Source: Candidatus Kapaibacterium sp.
Lineage (GTDB): Bacteria > Bacteroidota > Ignavibacteria > Kapaibacteriales > UBA2268
Assembly: GCA_938031175.1 (NCBI GenBank)
Contig: CALHGZ010000004.1
Location: 255,635 to 319,634, forward strand
Length of the DNA: 64,000 bases
Reading direction: 5' to 3'
The notes under the pieces: model-generated
Databases searched by the model: none
What the model saw: only the letters and a program-made list of their open reading frames with translations
What the model was told of the DNA's origin: nothing
Made by a program: the position numbers and the translations under genes
Part shown: one piece after another, positions 35,275-44,795 of the stretch
Layout: the number at the start of each line of letters is the position of its first letter
Numbering within the stretch: position 1 is the stretch's first letter

Positions 35275-35372
35275 AAATTTCCATTGCAAATAGCTTGATA
35301 TTTCATAAAATCATTTAAACATGCTACTTACCGATAAAAATATAATTTGCAGTTATAAATTTTATAAACCAT

Positions 35373-36809
35373 ATGAATAATATTGTTCAACATAATATAA
35401 ATAGCATGGAAAAAAATCATTTTGCAGGTATTAATCATTATGATAAAGATAGACAATTGACAAATGATATAGGAAATTTAAATGATATATTACCTCAATT
35501 GCTGAACTATTTTAAAAGTCAGGAGGAATATATTTCAATGCTCGAGATGTCAGTGCAATTATTGCAACGCGAGGTTGATAATTTGAGAAATTCAATTAAA
35601 CTCCAGGATATGACTTTTGATTTGAATAAAAAAACAATTAAAGTATTTAATAAATTTTTTAATGAACTTAATTCCTGTTCTAATACAGACAAAATAGCAA
35701 AGAAATTACATCAAATGATTTCAGGATATTACCCTATCATTGAAAGTAATTTATTTTTGATTTCACCGGACAAAACTATTGTACCGGCAAGTGATAATGA
35801 TACGCACCTGATCGAATTGATATTAGATAAGTTATTAGAGAAGGATATTTTACAAAAGATTTTGGATTCAAAGATACCTACACTCATTGAAGAGATTAAT
35901 ATTTCCGAAAATAATTTTTTCAATGCAATAATTTTGCCTATAGTATTGAGAAATGTAAACATTGCAGTTTTTATATCTGTAAATGATGAAAAAGTTGTGA
36001 ATTTAGGTCATGAAGAAGTTGAGAAACTATCATTAATAGCATATAGTGCTGCAATAGTCATTGATAATATTAAAAGTATCGAGGAAATATCTCAGATGAA
36101 TCAAAAATTGAATTTGCTTAATAACGAAATTTTTCAATCCAATAAATACGCTTCAATCGGTGAGTTGTCCTCAATGATATTACAGGAAATACAATCACCT
36201 TTGAAAGTCATTATGGGAAACTTCAAGTTACTTGAAAATGGAGTAGGAAATCGAAAAAGAAGGATGCAAATTGTTCGTGAACATTTAGATAAAGTACAAA
36301 AAATAATTGAAAAGTTATCATCTTTGACACTTTATTCATCGATAGAAAGTAAACCGGAAATAATTGATATTTGTAGCTTAATTGACGAGATACTGCTTTT
36401 TTCGAGTTCGCAATTACTTCGGGATGGAATAATAGTGGATAAACATTATTCTCATAGGAGTTTAAACACATTAGGCATTAAAACTCAATTGGAGCAAGTT
36501 TTATTGAATATAATTTTAAATGCAAGAGATAATCTAATTGATGGAGGAATCATTAAGGTCAATGTCAGTAAAAACCAAAATAATATGATTACAATTAAAA
36601 TTTCTGATAATGGTATTGGTATTGCAAAAAATGATTTAGATTGTATATTTGAACCGTTCAGGAAAATTAAAAATGGTAGTAGTAAAATAGGTTTGGGGCT
36701 ATATTTGGCGAAAAGCATAATTGAACAGCATCAGGGAAATATCAGTGTTAGCTCTTATGTAAACAAGGGTAACATATATAAAATTAAACTACCGTATTAT
36801 GAGATTTAA
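35373..36809 (+). CDS. Kinase-like protein with GAF-like domain and degenerate H-box
   Basis: A 478-aa soluble protein. A short coiled coil (about 45-75) leads to a GAF-like sensory domain (about 95-230) and a HisKA-like helical hairpin. There the H-box reads SSMILQEIQSPLKVI: the phospho-acceptor His is Gln271 (codon CAG). The ATPase domain is intact in pattern: N-box QVLLNIILNARDNL, G1 SDNGIGIA, F-box FEPFRK and G2 IGLGLYLAKSIIEQHQG. It may bind ATP and act as a regulator or be phosphorylated elsewhere; it cannot use the normal His. It has its own sigma-54 promoter and lies between fliA and a SwrB-like gene, so a flagellar control role is likely. Confidence 0.8.
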   Translation: MNNIVQHNINSMEKNHFAGINHYDKDRQLTNDIGNLNDILPQLLNYFKSQEEYISMLEMSVQLLQREVDNLRNSIKLQDMTFDLNKKTIKVFNKFFNELNSCSNTDKIAKKLHQMISGYYPIIESNLFLISPDKTIVPASDNDTHLIELILDKLLEKDILQKILDSKIPTLIEEINISENNFFNAIILPIVLRNVNIAVFISVNDEKVVNLGHEEVEKLSLIAYSAAIVIDNIKSIEEISQMNQKLNLLNNEIFQSNKYASIGELSSMILQEIQSPLKVIMGNFKLLENGVGNRKRRMQIVREHLDKVQKIIEKLSSLTLYSSIESKPEIIDICSLIDEILLFSSSQLLRDGIIVDKHYSHRSLNTLGIKTQLEQVLLNIILNARDNLIDGGIIKVNVSKNQNNMITIKISDNGIGIAKNDLDCIFEPFRKIKNGSSKIGLGLYLAKSIIEQHQGNISVSSYVNKGNIYKIKLPYYEI

Positions 36810-36839
36810 AGTAAGTAGACTAAAATAAGTAATTGAGAA

Positions 36840-38336
36840 ATGAGATACTTGATTGTATCAGCAATATTATTATTAACGATATCATTTGCATCACCGGCTC
36901 AAAATCAATTGATAAGAATAAAAGCAAATGACTCAAATCGTGTACTATTGTATTTTAGCAATCAGCTTATATCATATAAATCCGAATTATCCGAAGACAA
37001 AAGAAAAGTAATTATAAAAATTCCGCGATGTATACCTGCAGAGGATGCACGCAAAGCTTTCGGTAAAGGTAGCATTCAGGACGTTTATGTTTTGCAGGCT
37101 GATGCCAACACCGAAGTTAATATAATTTTAAAGGACAAACTTGGTTATACTGCAAATTTCCTACCTTATTCAAAAGCTCTGATAATTGAGGTATTTCGAT
37201 GGAGTGATTTAAAGACAGCTGATGATCATTATCGTAGTGGACTATTAGCTTTGGAAAGTGGTCTTGAAGATGTAGCAGTGAAAAATCTTGTTGCAGCTTT
37301 ATCATTGGGAAATTACCAAGCTTCAGCATACCTTGGGCTGATTTATTTGCAAAAAGGGCATATTAATAAAGCGGCTGAATATTTAAGGATTGCGGCAGTA
37401 CGGAATATAAATATCGATGATGTTTATGCGGCTATTTCGCAGATACTGAAAATGCAAAGTAATTTTGATAAAGCTATTCAATTTGCCGATATATTTAAAA
37501 ATCGTTCAGGTTTGGATCATTATTTGGATTTACCAATCGAAATGGTTGATAGTGCTGTAAATAATACAGATTTGCAATTACTACAAAGTAATTATTTTGA
37601 TGATATTTTAATGATTGAATCCAATGCTGATACATCAATGAACGATACATTAAATAGACAATTTGCAAAATTATTCGAAGAGAATAGTTTGAATAGTAAT
37701 CAAAGTGAAGTGACTACTGAATTAATACCTTCTTGGGTTACGATATTGATTGTAGGAATTTTTGCATCTGCTCTTGTATTAGTAATTATACTAGCAATTT
37801 TATATTACCGATGGCGAAAAAAACAGAAAGCAAAAGGTGTAAATAATGAGGCTAAATCCAAATTCGAAAATTATTTACAGAAAAGTTATCATTCCTCAGA
37901 AGTATTAAGTTCGAAAGCAGTTTCAGCATACAAACAGCAAGAGGAATCTGTCATAGGTAATCACGAAACAAAAATATCTGAAAAACCTGACCAATCTATT
38001 ACAAGTTTGCAAAATAAATTGTTCGATACACTTGATAAATTATCGGAAAGCCACGAAAAAATTGATGCATCGGCAACAGAGCCTACGTCTGTTACAAAAT
38101 CTCCAAAAGTGGAACTAGCACTTCATTTACAAAAAGAGCAACAAAAACTAAAACAAAGAAACCTCGAAGCATTGAATCGAATTGAATTACCTGCTGATGT
38201 GAAAAAAATTACTGAATTTGCAAAAAAACTCGGTATTGAAAGGGGTAGTGTTGAAGTAAAAAAAGCTCTCGACGATATTTTAAGTAACAAAGACTATATG
38301 ACCAAACTATCTGAAAAGTTTAAATCCAAAAAATAA
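36840..38336 (+). CDS. Exported TPR membrane protein with SwrB/DUF6115-like C-terminus
   Basis: A 498-aa protein. Residues 1-22 form a signal peptide (ending SFASPAQ). The next 95 residues look like a beta-rich AMIN-like domain (IRIKANDSNRVLLYFSN...). Two TPR units follow (about 135-200), then a membrane helix at about 300-325 (VTILIVGIFASALVLVIILAILYY) and a long charged cytoplasmic tail. The tail ends in KKITEFAKKLGIERGSVEVKKAL, like the short helix-turn-helix end of SwrB/DUF6115 proteins encoded beside flagellar sigma genes. The role is inferred from this and from the neighbours. Confidence 0.7.
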   Translation: MRYLIVSAILLLTISFASPAQNQLIRIKANDSNRVLLYFSNQLISYKSELSEDKRKVIIKIPRCIPAEDARKAFGKGSIQDVYVLQADANTEVNIILKDKLGYTANFLPYSKALIIEVFRWSDLKTADDHYRSGLLALESGLEDVAVKNLVAALSLGNYQASAYLGLIYLQKGHINKAAEYLRIAAVRNINIDDVYAAISQILKMQSNFDKAIQFADIFKNRSGLDHYLDLPIEMVDSAVNNTDLQLLQSNYFDDILMIESNADTSMNDTLNRQFAKLFEENSLNSNQSEVTTELIPSWVTILIVGIFASALVLVIILAILYYRWRKKQKAKGVNNEAKSKFENYLQKSYHSSEVLSSKAVSAYKQQEESVIGNHETKISEKPDQSITSLQNKLFDTLDKLSESHEKIDASATEPTSVTKSPKVELALHLQKEQQKLKQRNLEALNRIELPADVKKITEFAKKLGIERGSVEVKKALDDILSNKDYMTKLSEKFKSKK

Positions 38337-38412
38337 TGCAATAAATTTTGCATATTTTTGTTAACAATTTAAATTATAAATTTGGGTAAAAATTTATATC
38401 TGTACCAATCGA

Positions 38413-38922
38413 ATGAAAAAAAAACTACTGATATTAAAAATTTTAATAACTATTTCGCTTTTTATAATTATTGATACGACTCAACTTCATTCTCAATATT
38501 TAGAAAATTATCATTTTTATCATATAAGTAATAAGAAAAAGTCGTCCAAGTTAAAAACCAAATCAACTCAATCCGATGGCACAAAAATTGCTAAAAATCA
38601 ATTAAAATCTCAGGAAATTGATAGTAGTATAGTAGTATTAGCTGATTCAACGGAACGTAAAGATAGGATTATAAGTCTTAATCAATTAGGGGATGTACAT
38701 ATATTGAAAATTGAACTTAGTGATTATAATTCTGAAATCAATATAGTTGTTTATAATTTAATTGGTAAAAAAGTGATGGATGTTTACAAAGGTATCCCCA
38801 AAAGTACAAGTCCAGATTATCCTTACGAGATACAATCTTGGAGATTGCCCAATGGAATTTACCTTTGTACTGTGCAAGGGAAAAATTTCAGGAAAACTGA
38901 AAAATTTGTTGTTGCGAGGTAA
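38413..38922 (+). CDS. Small secreted protein with type IX secretion sorting domain
   Basis: A 169-aa protein with a hydrophobic signal peptide (about 1-29, ending LHSQ). The middle is short and Lys/Ser-rich. The last 80 residues match a T9SS type A sorting domain: strands ILKIELSDYNSEINIVVYNLIGKKVMDVYKG and the closing LPNGIYLCTVQGKNFRKTEKFVVAR. Almost nothing is left for a passenger domain. It lies 3 nt before the PorV-like gene and is probably co-transcribed with it. Confidence 0.8.
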   Translation: MKKKLLILKILITISLFIIIDTTQLHSQYLENYHFYHISNKKKSSKLKTKSTQSDGTKIAKNQLKSQEIDSSIVVLADSTERKDRIISLNQLGDVHILKIELSDYNSEINIVVYNLIGKKVMDVYKGIPKSTSPDYPYEIQSWRLPNGIYLCTVQGKNFRKTEKFVVAR

Positions 38923-38925
38923 AGA

Positions 38926-39987
38926 ATGACTATAATTCCTTCAATACTTAATTTATTAAGAAATTATTTTAAACCATTAACAATTTTTTCTTTTCTATTG
39001 ATTAATATATATTTTAGTAATGGCCAAGCAGCAACAGGTGGATATTCTTCTTCATACTTATTTAGGGATATAGGAGCGAGGCCAATTGCACTTGCAGGTG
39101 CTTATACAGCCCTTGTTAATGAACCGAGTGGTATATTTTATAATCCAGCCGGATTGGGATTTTTCAGTGAAGAGCCTATTATCACAACTATGTATTCATT
39201 TCTTGATTTTGGAAGAAATCATTCTGCACTTGCGTTTGCAAAGTCATTAGAAGATAATATTGGTATAGGTTTTGGTATAAATTTATTTAATTCAGGTACG
39301 TTTCTGGGTCGGAATGTTAAAGGTAACCCAACTAACAGAATGTATAATTTATCCTATTCACTTACCGGTTCGGCTGCTTATAGGATTGAATTTGCTTCTT
39401 TAGGTGTATCTTTTAAATATCTGAGTGATAGGCTTTATGGAAGTAATATAAAAGGGGATGGATTTTCATTTGATTTAGGTATGAAGTTTGATGTGGCTGG
39501 ATTATTCTCTTACGGGATAGTTATGCAAGACCTTTCAGCGTTTATGCACTGGAATTCATCAAATACCGAATTAATTCCATATACAATTAAAACTGGTGTT
39601 GCAATGGAATATCCATTTAATGAGAAGACCTATACTACGCGCAATTCTATTACCGGAGAAATAGAAACATTCCAAATACCTGCAACACAATATGCAATTT
39701 TGACATTCGATATTTATATGCGGCAATATGAGCGTTCGCCTAAATATATTATTGGAGCAGAGGTTTCAATGCACGAGATTTTTGCAATAAGAGGTGGAAT
39801 ATGTATTTATGGGGAGAAAATAGGTGAACCAATGTTCTTTCCAATGAATTTATGGGGAGCTGGTTTTGCCCTTAGACCTCGCTTTGATGATCTACCATTC
39901 AATGTCAATATAGAATATGCTATTAGTACTGATAGAATTGCTAATACAAATGTTGCTCACCATTTATCGCTTGTTTTTGAACTTTAA
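38926..39987 (+). CDS. PorV-like outer-membrane protein
   Basis: A 353-aa beta-barrel of the PorV/PorQ (UPF0164) family. An N-terminal hydrophobic segment serves as signal peptide (IFSFLLINIYFSNGQA). The family motif SYLFRDIGARPIALAGAYTALVNEPSGIFYNPAGLG is nearly complete; afterwards the sequence shows alternating beta-strands to the end (HHLSLVFEL). In T9SS, PorV carries cargo from the translocon to the attachment machinery. Being next to a sorting-domain protein supports a secretion role, but the family also has other members of unknown job. Confidence 0.85.
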   Translation: MTIIPSILNLLRNYFKPLTIFSFLLINIYFSNGQAATGGYSSSYLFRDIGARPIALAGAYTALVNEPSGIFYNPAGLGFFSEEPIITTMYSFLDFGRNHSALAFAKSLEDNIGIGFGINLFNSGTFLGRNVKGNPTNRMYNLSYSLTGSAAYRIEFASLGVSFKYLSDRLYGSNIKGDGFSFDLGMKFDVAGLFSYGIVMQDLSAFMHWNSSNTELIPYTIKTGVAMEYPFNEKTYTTRNSITGEIETFQIPATQYAILTFDIYMRQYERSPKYIIGAEVSMHEIFAIRGGICIYGEKIGEPMFFPMNLWGAGFALRPRFDDLPFNVNIEYAISTDRIANTNVAHHLSLVFEL

Positions 39988-39989
39988 GC

Positions 39990-40658
39990 TCAACTGCTGA
40001 TCAATTTCCGCATTTTTTGGATATTTTCTTTTATATTGCCGTTAAAAATACCAGTCCCACAAACTAAAATGTCGGCACCAGCATTAGTAATTTGAATTGC
40101 GTTATCGAATTTGACTCCACCGTCTATTTCAATAAGCACATTGAATAAACCATTATTGATAAGGAATATTTTCAATGTCTCAATCTTTTTTAGAGTTGAT
40201 TTAATAAATTCCTGCCCACCAAAACCGGGATTGACCGACATCAAAAGAATAAAATCAACATATTCTGCTGCGCTGTATGCAAATTCCAATGGTGTTGCTG
40301 GGTTTAGTACAATACCGGCTTTTTTATCAAAATCTTTGATAAATTGTATTGTCCTATGCAAGTGAATAGCTCCCTCAGTATGAACAGAAATATAATCAGC
40401 TCCAGCTTTGACAAAGGATTCTATAAATTTGTCAGGATTTGATATCATTAAATGGCAAGATAAAGGTAAACGGGTTATTTTTCGGATTGCTTCAACAATG
40501 GGTGGTCCGAATGTAATATTTGGAACAAAGTGACCATCCATTATATCAAGATGTAACATATCGGCTCCGCCTTGAATACAATCTTCAATGTCTGATTGTA
40601 AATTTGCAAAATTTGCAGAAAGTAATGAGGGAGCTATCATTTTTTTATTCAATGGCAT
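39990..40658 (-). CDS. rpe: Ribulose-phosphate 3-epimerase
   Basis: About 222 aa, a TIM-barrel enzyme that interconverts ribulose 5-phosphate and xylulose 5-phosphate. Motifs are IAPSLLSANFANL, HLDIMDGHFVPNITFGPP (metal-binding His and Asp), CHLMISNPDKFIE, SVNPGFGGQEFI and EIDGGVKFDNA. The ATG at 40658 avoids overlap with the Lon-type gene; earlier in-frame ATGs at 40682 and 40688 are possible. It acts in the same pathway as the split transketolase. Confidence 0.95.
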   Translation of the reverse strand: MPLNKKMIAPSLLSANFANLQSDIEDCIQGGADMLHLDIMDGHFVPNITFGPPIVEAIRKITRLPLSCHLMISNPDKFIESFVKAGADYISVHTEGAIHLHRTIQFIKDFDKKAGIVLNPATPLEFAYSAAEYVDFILLMSVNPGFGGQEFIKSTLKKIETLKIFLINNGLFNVLIEIDGGVKFDNAIQITNAGADILVCGTGIFNGNIKENIQKMRKLISS

Positions 40659-40671
40659 TTTAAATTTTTGA

Positions 40672-43182
40672 TTATTCAACATCTTCATCTTTTAATTTCG
40701 GTTGTGATTTTTTTCTAGTGATAATTCTTTTAGATTTTTCACCTGAAAACTTTTCGAGTTCAGCTAATTTTTCAGCTACTAATTGAAAAATCGAACCCTT
40801 GGTATAAGTTCCGTTTTTATTTAATTTACCTGCTGGTTTGCCGAGTAAGAGTTCACATCCCTGTTCAATGGATGAAATTGCATATATATGAAATTGTTTA
40901 TTTTTAACATCATCTATTATTTCTTTTGGTAGCATTAAGTCTTTAATATTTTGCACGGGTATAATTACACCTTGTTTACCTGTTAGGCCTCTTTCTTTAC
41001 AAATCTCATAAAAACCAATAATTTTCTCATTAACACCGCCAATGGGCTGAATATCGCCTTTTTGATTGACAGAACCTGTTATTGCTAAAGATTGTTTGAT
41101 TGGCACACCGGATAAGGCTGATAACAGGACATATATTTCAGCAGCAGAGGCGCTATCGCCATCAATTTCTCCGTAAGATTGCTCAAATGTAAGTAAAGCA
41201 GTCAAACTCATCGAATTTTTTTGTGCAAATTTCTCCCTTAAAAAGCCTGTAATTATCATTACACCTTTGCTATGGATTGGGCCGCTCATTTCAACTTCTC
41301 TTTCAATATTTACTATGCCAGTGTTCCCTGTACTGATTGTTGCAGAAATCCGTGATGGTTTACCGAATGATAATATTCCAGTATCGTAAACTGTTAAACC
41401 ATTTATAATTCCGATTCTCTCTCCATCAGTATCAATTAGGGTATTTCCGGCAAGTATATGATATTTTATTTTTTCATCTAAGAGATCATTCCTGTTTCTG
41501 CGCCATTTGATAGCCTTCTCGACATCGGAGCGAGTAATAAACTTATTCTCTCTATCTTTGTAGAATGCAGATTCGCGTAAAATATCGGCTACATCGGAAA
41601 ATTTAAGTGTAATTTTTTGTTGTGAACCAGCACGGTTAATAGCCCATTCAATAATAGCAGCAACTCCATCAGGTGTGCAATGAGGTAGATTTTCGTCAGT
41701 GCAAATTTTTGCGATAAAGCGGGCGTAATTATTTATCATTTCTTCTGTTCTATCTGTCTCATAATCAAATTGGGCGTTAATTTTGAAAATTTTTTTAAAT
41801 CCTTTTTCATAAAGATATAACATTCGATAAAGTGTTTGCCCTCCAATAATTATGACTTTAACATTAACTTCTATTGGTTCTGGTTTTAGGTGAGATTGAG
41901 ATATATTGAAAAAGGTATCCCAGGGCTGTATTTCGAGTTTGTTGTACAATAATACTCTTTTCAAAGCAGGCCAGACACCGGGTTCGCTAAATAAATCAAT
42001 AGCATTAACGATTAAAAACCCTTGGTCAGCTTGCAAAATTGAACCAGATTTAATTTTGGAAAAATCTGTACGCCAAAAACCACGGGAATCATAGACTCTT
42101 TCTATTGTTCCGAATAAATTACTATATGATGGTGTAGTCTCTATAACAACGGGAACGTTTTCAGTTGACGAATTATCCAAAATTACATTTACTTTAAAGA
42201 TGCTATATTTATCAAGAAGATTTACGTTATCCGTATCTGAAACTTGTGCAAAAGGAGAATCGATTGGAAAAAAGACATTAAGATTTTCTAGAATATATTT
42301 TTTTAATTCACTTATGTAAATTTCAACCTTTTCGTTATTGAATCTTTCTTTTATCTCGTCGAATACTGAATTGATAAGGTTAGCAGAAGCAGATTTGTCA
42401 TTTTCATTTATTGCTTTTCTGAATTCCTGCATATTTTTCATACCTTGACGAGCTAGATCAAATATTTCATTGTGAAATTTTTGATATAATTTTTTTATTC
42501 TAGAGGCTTGACGAGAGCTGAGCTTTCCTGCTGCAACAAGTTCATCAATCTGCGAAATTGTTACTGGTTCCTTTTCAATAATCGGGAATACTTCAGGTTG
42601 CGAGACCCCTTGTTCGTTTTCGAGTTGACCTCGTATAAATCCGTATGGTTTAATTTTTTTGTCGAAAAGTTCTAAAATTTCACGTTCGCGTTGTTGGTAT
42701 TTCTCGATAATTTTTCTACGAGCAGATTGAAATTTGGGATCTTCAAATAATTTCGGTAGTCTTCCGCGGATATAAATAATAGCATCATCAATTGCTTTTG
42801 CAAATTCACGACCTCTACCTTTTTGAAGTTTGATCAGTCTTGGTTGGTCTGGATTTTCAAAATTATTCACATAGCAATAATCGAAAATTTCGGCTGAGCT
42901 ATTAGCAACTTCCATCAGAATCTTTTTTACAGTTGTCAATCTGCCAGTACCGGATAATCCTGAGACGAATATATTGTAACCTTTGGAGTTTATGCCGGCG
43001 GCAAGTCTGATCGCTTCAATTGCTCGCTGTTGCCCTACAATCTGATCAAGGGGTTCAAGTTCTGCTGTTGTCTTAAATTTAAAAATTTCTGTCGGGCAGT
43101 ACCATCGCAATTCCTCAGGTTTTACTTCAATTGGTTTGGTAATCGGAATAGATTTTTTGGATTGTTGGATTTTTCTTGCCAT
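40672..43182 (-). CDS. ATP-dependent Lon-family protease, LonB/YcbZ-like
   Basis: An 836-aa protein of the AAA/Lon group that lacks the N-terminal domain of classic Lon. The ATPase part has a divergent Walker A, GLSGTGRLTT, with Arg in place of Lys; this looks normal for this subfamily. A long coiled-coil insertion lies between (about 130-290). The Lon protease domain is complete: catalytic Ser677 in GDSASA and Lys720 in GVNEKI. No membrane helix is seen. It may degrade damaged or regulatory proteins. It is first in a two-gene unit with rpe. Confidence 0.9.
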   Translation of the reverse strand: MARKIQQSKKSIPITKPIEVKPEELRWYCPTEIFKFKTTAELEPLDQIVGQQRAIEAIRLAAGINSKGYNIFVSGLSGTGRLTTVKKILMEVANSSAEIFDYCYVNNFENPDQPRLIKLQKGRGREFAKAIDDAIIYIRGRLPKLFEDPKFQSARRKIIEKYQQREREILELFDKKIKPYGFIRGQLENEQGVSQPEVFPIIEKEPVTISQIDELVAAGKLSSRQASRIKKLYQKFHNEIFDLARQGMKNMQEFRKAINENDKSASANLINSVFDEIKERFNNEKVEIYISELKKYILENLNVFFPIDSPFAQVSDTDNVNLLDKYSIFKVNVILDNSSTENVPVVIETTPSYSNLFGTIERVYDSRGFWRTDFSKIKSGSILQADQGFLIVNAIDLFSEPGVWPALKRVLLYNKLEIQPWDTFFNISQSHLKPEPIEVNVKVIIIGGQTLYRMLYLYEKGFKKIFKINAQFDYETDRTEEMINNYARFIAKICTDENLPHCTPDGVAAIIEWAINRAGSQQKITLKFSDVADILRESAFYKDRENKFITRSDVEKAIKWRRNRNDLLDEKIKYHILAGNTLIDTDGERIGIINGLTVYDTGILSFGKPSRISATISTGNTGIVNIEREVEMSGPIHSKGVMIITGFLREKFAQKNSMSLTALLTFEQSYGEIDGDSASAAEIYVLLSALSGVPIKQSLAITGSVNQKGDIQPIGGVNEKIIGFYEICKERGLTGKQGVIIPVQNIKDLMLPKEIIDDVKNKQFHIYAISSIEQGCELLLGKPAGKLNKNGTYTKGSIFQLVAEKLAELEKFSGEKSKRIITRKKSQPKLKDEDVE

Positions 43183-43456
43183 TAATTATTCTCATTGAAA
43201 ATAACTTTAATTTAATAGCAAATTAAATAAAAATCAGTATTTAGTAAAAACTCTTTTATAATCAATTAAAAATGGAAAATTACATATTGTAGATCTTATG
43301 TAAATAAAATAATTAAGAATTGAATAATAAAATAATTTAATTTATTTTAACATTATTATTAGTCTAACTTAATTATAAATAAATGAATTATACTTTTTTT
43401 TGTTCAGATTATTTTTTTAATTTTCACTCATTCTGACAATATATAATTGAGTTGTT

Positions 43457-44788
43457 ATGAAATCAATATTAATTTATACGATTTCGATCATTTTATTTAC
43501 AATCATAGTTTATAGTATTGATAAATACTTTAATTATCAGGATTTTGAAACTCCACAATATTGCGGTACAAAATGTCACGAAGAATTTTTTCATCAATGG
43601 CGCCAATCAATGATGGCTCAAGCATTTACTCATGAATGGGATGAAATTGAGTATTTTGAGCTTGCTCTTCCACATTCCGAAATAGACGAAAAAGTGAGTG
43701 AAGTCAAGGCAGGTTGCAACGGTTGCCATGCGCCACTTGCATATTTAACAGGTGATATACCACCAAAACGACCATCGGAAAAAACACGTGCAAATGAATC
43801 GGTCTCCTGCGATGTTTGTCATACTATAGTTGGATTTACTGGCGATATTCCTTATAATTTTAATTATATTGTTAAGCCCGGCAAAACAAAGTATAATTCC
43901 AGAAAAAGTAATATCGAATCACCTAATCACAAAATTGAAGTAAATCCAATAATGAAAACTGGAGATTTTTGCGGAATCTGTCATAACGAAATGAGTCCTT
44001 ATGGAGTATGGGTTAAATCAACTCATCTCGAATGGAGAGAAGGGCCATATTATAAAGAGGGGGTACAATGTCAGGATTGCCATATGCCAAGAGCCGAAAC
44101 ACGAACAGCAGTGATGGGTAAAATATATCCTGATGCCCGCCAGCATTTATTCAACGGAGCTCATGACCCGGCTAAGGTAAAGGGAGCAGTAGAAATCAGG
44201 CTGAACCCGGATTGCACTGAGGTTGAGCCGGGCAATCCAGTCAAATTGAATGTCGTTTTATTTAACCAGAAAACTGGTCATAAGTTTCCAACTGGTTCTG
44301 TTGAGGATAGGATTCTCTGGTTACACGTCGAAGCTATTGATTCAAAAGGCAATGTTTATCATTTGCCAGTAGATAAAAAAGGTTTTGCTGGTGAGGAATA
44401 CACAATAGCACAAGATGTGCTTGCTTATCAGGATATGGGTATTCCGTTAAAAATACCAGATTTCAAAGGTGTTCAAAGAGATGGTATTCCAATTGGTGAT
44501 AGAATATTTAGAATGCCGTATTTCGACCCACAAGGGCGAATGACTATTCAGCAATGGAACACCGCTTCTCTTGGAGTTGATTATCGTATTGGGCCACGAC
44601 AGACCGTTATCGAAACATATACTTTCAATGTACCAGTAAATTTGCCATTAGGAAAGTTAAAGTTTGTTGCTGTTTTGAACTATCAACTTCTTGTCAAACC
44701 AGTAGCTGAATTTCTCAAAGTTCCCAAATCTGAGTATGAAATTATTGAAGTTAACAGACAAACAACTGAAATTAATGTAATTGATTGA
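43457..44788 (+). CDS. Multiheme cytochrome c with one unusual CX3CH site
   Basis: A 443-aa exported protein with an N-terminal membrane or signal helix (ILIYTISIILFTIIVYSI). Four standard heme motifs are CNGCH (87-91), CDVCH (118-122), CGICH (172-176) and CQDCH (205-209). A first motif at 36-41 reads CGTKCH, with three residues between the cysteines. All lie in the first half. The second half (about 240-443) is beta-rich, with KTGHKFPTGSVEDRILWLHVEA. It overlaps nothing but runs into a heme-bearing barrel gene 7 nt later, so the two form an operon, probably for electron transfer in the envelope. The substrate is unknown. Confidence 0.85.
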   Translation: MKSILIYTISIILFTIIVYSIDKYFNYQDFETPQYCGTKCHEEFFHQWRQSMMAQAFTHEWDEIEYFELALPHSEIDEKVSEVKAGCNGCHAPLAYLTGDIPPKRPSEKTRANESVSCDVCHTIVGFTGDIPYNFNYIVKPGKTKYNSRKSNIESPNHKIEVNPIMKTGDFCGICHNEMSPYGVWVKSTHLEWREGPYYKEGVQCQDCHMPRAETRTAVMGKIYPDARQHLFNGAHDPAKVKGAVEIRLNPDCTEVEPGNPVKLNVVLFNQKTGHKFPTGSVEDRILWLHVEAIDSKGNVYHLPVDKKGFAGEEYTIAQDVLAYQDMGIPLKIPDFKGVQRDGIPIGDRIFRMPYFDPQGRMTIQQWNTASLGVDYRIGPRQTVIETYTFNVPVNLPLGKLKFVAVLNYQLLVKPVAEFLKVPKSEYEIIEVNRQTTEINVID

Positions 44789-44795
44789 GGATAAC

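Noticed and set aside
38346-38362. TTGCA near 38350 looked like a -12 box
   Set aside because: There is no GG at the -24 position, so it is not a sigma-54 promoter.
42945-42990. Arg in place of Lys in the Walker A motif of the Lon-type protease as a sign of an inactive ATPase
   Set aside because: From memory, GxGR forms are common in this LonB/YcbZ-like subfamily, so it is probably normal. Checking an alignment would settle it.
43183-43456. Very AT-rich 274-nt gap before the cytochrome operon
   Set aside because: I looked for small genes, tRNAs, hairpins and -24/-12 sites and found none I could support; it probably holds ordinary promoters for the two divergent genes.
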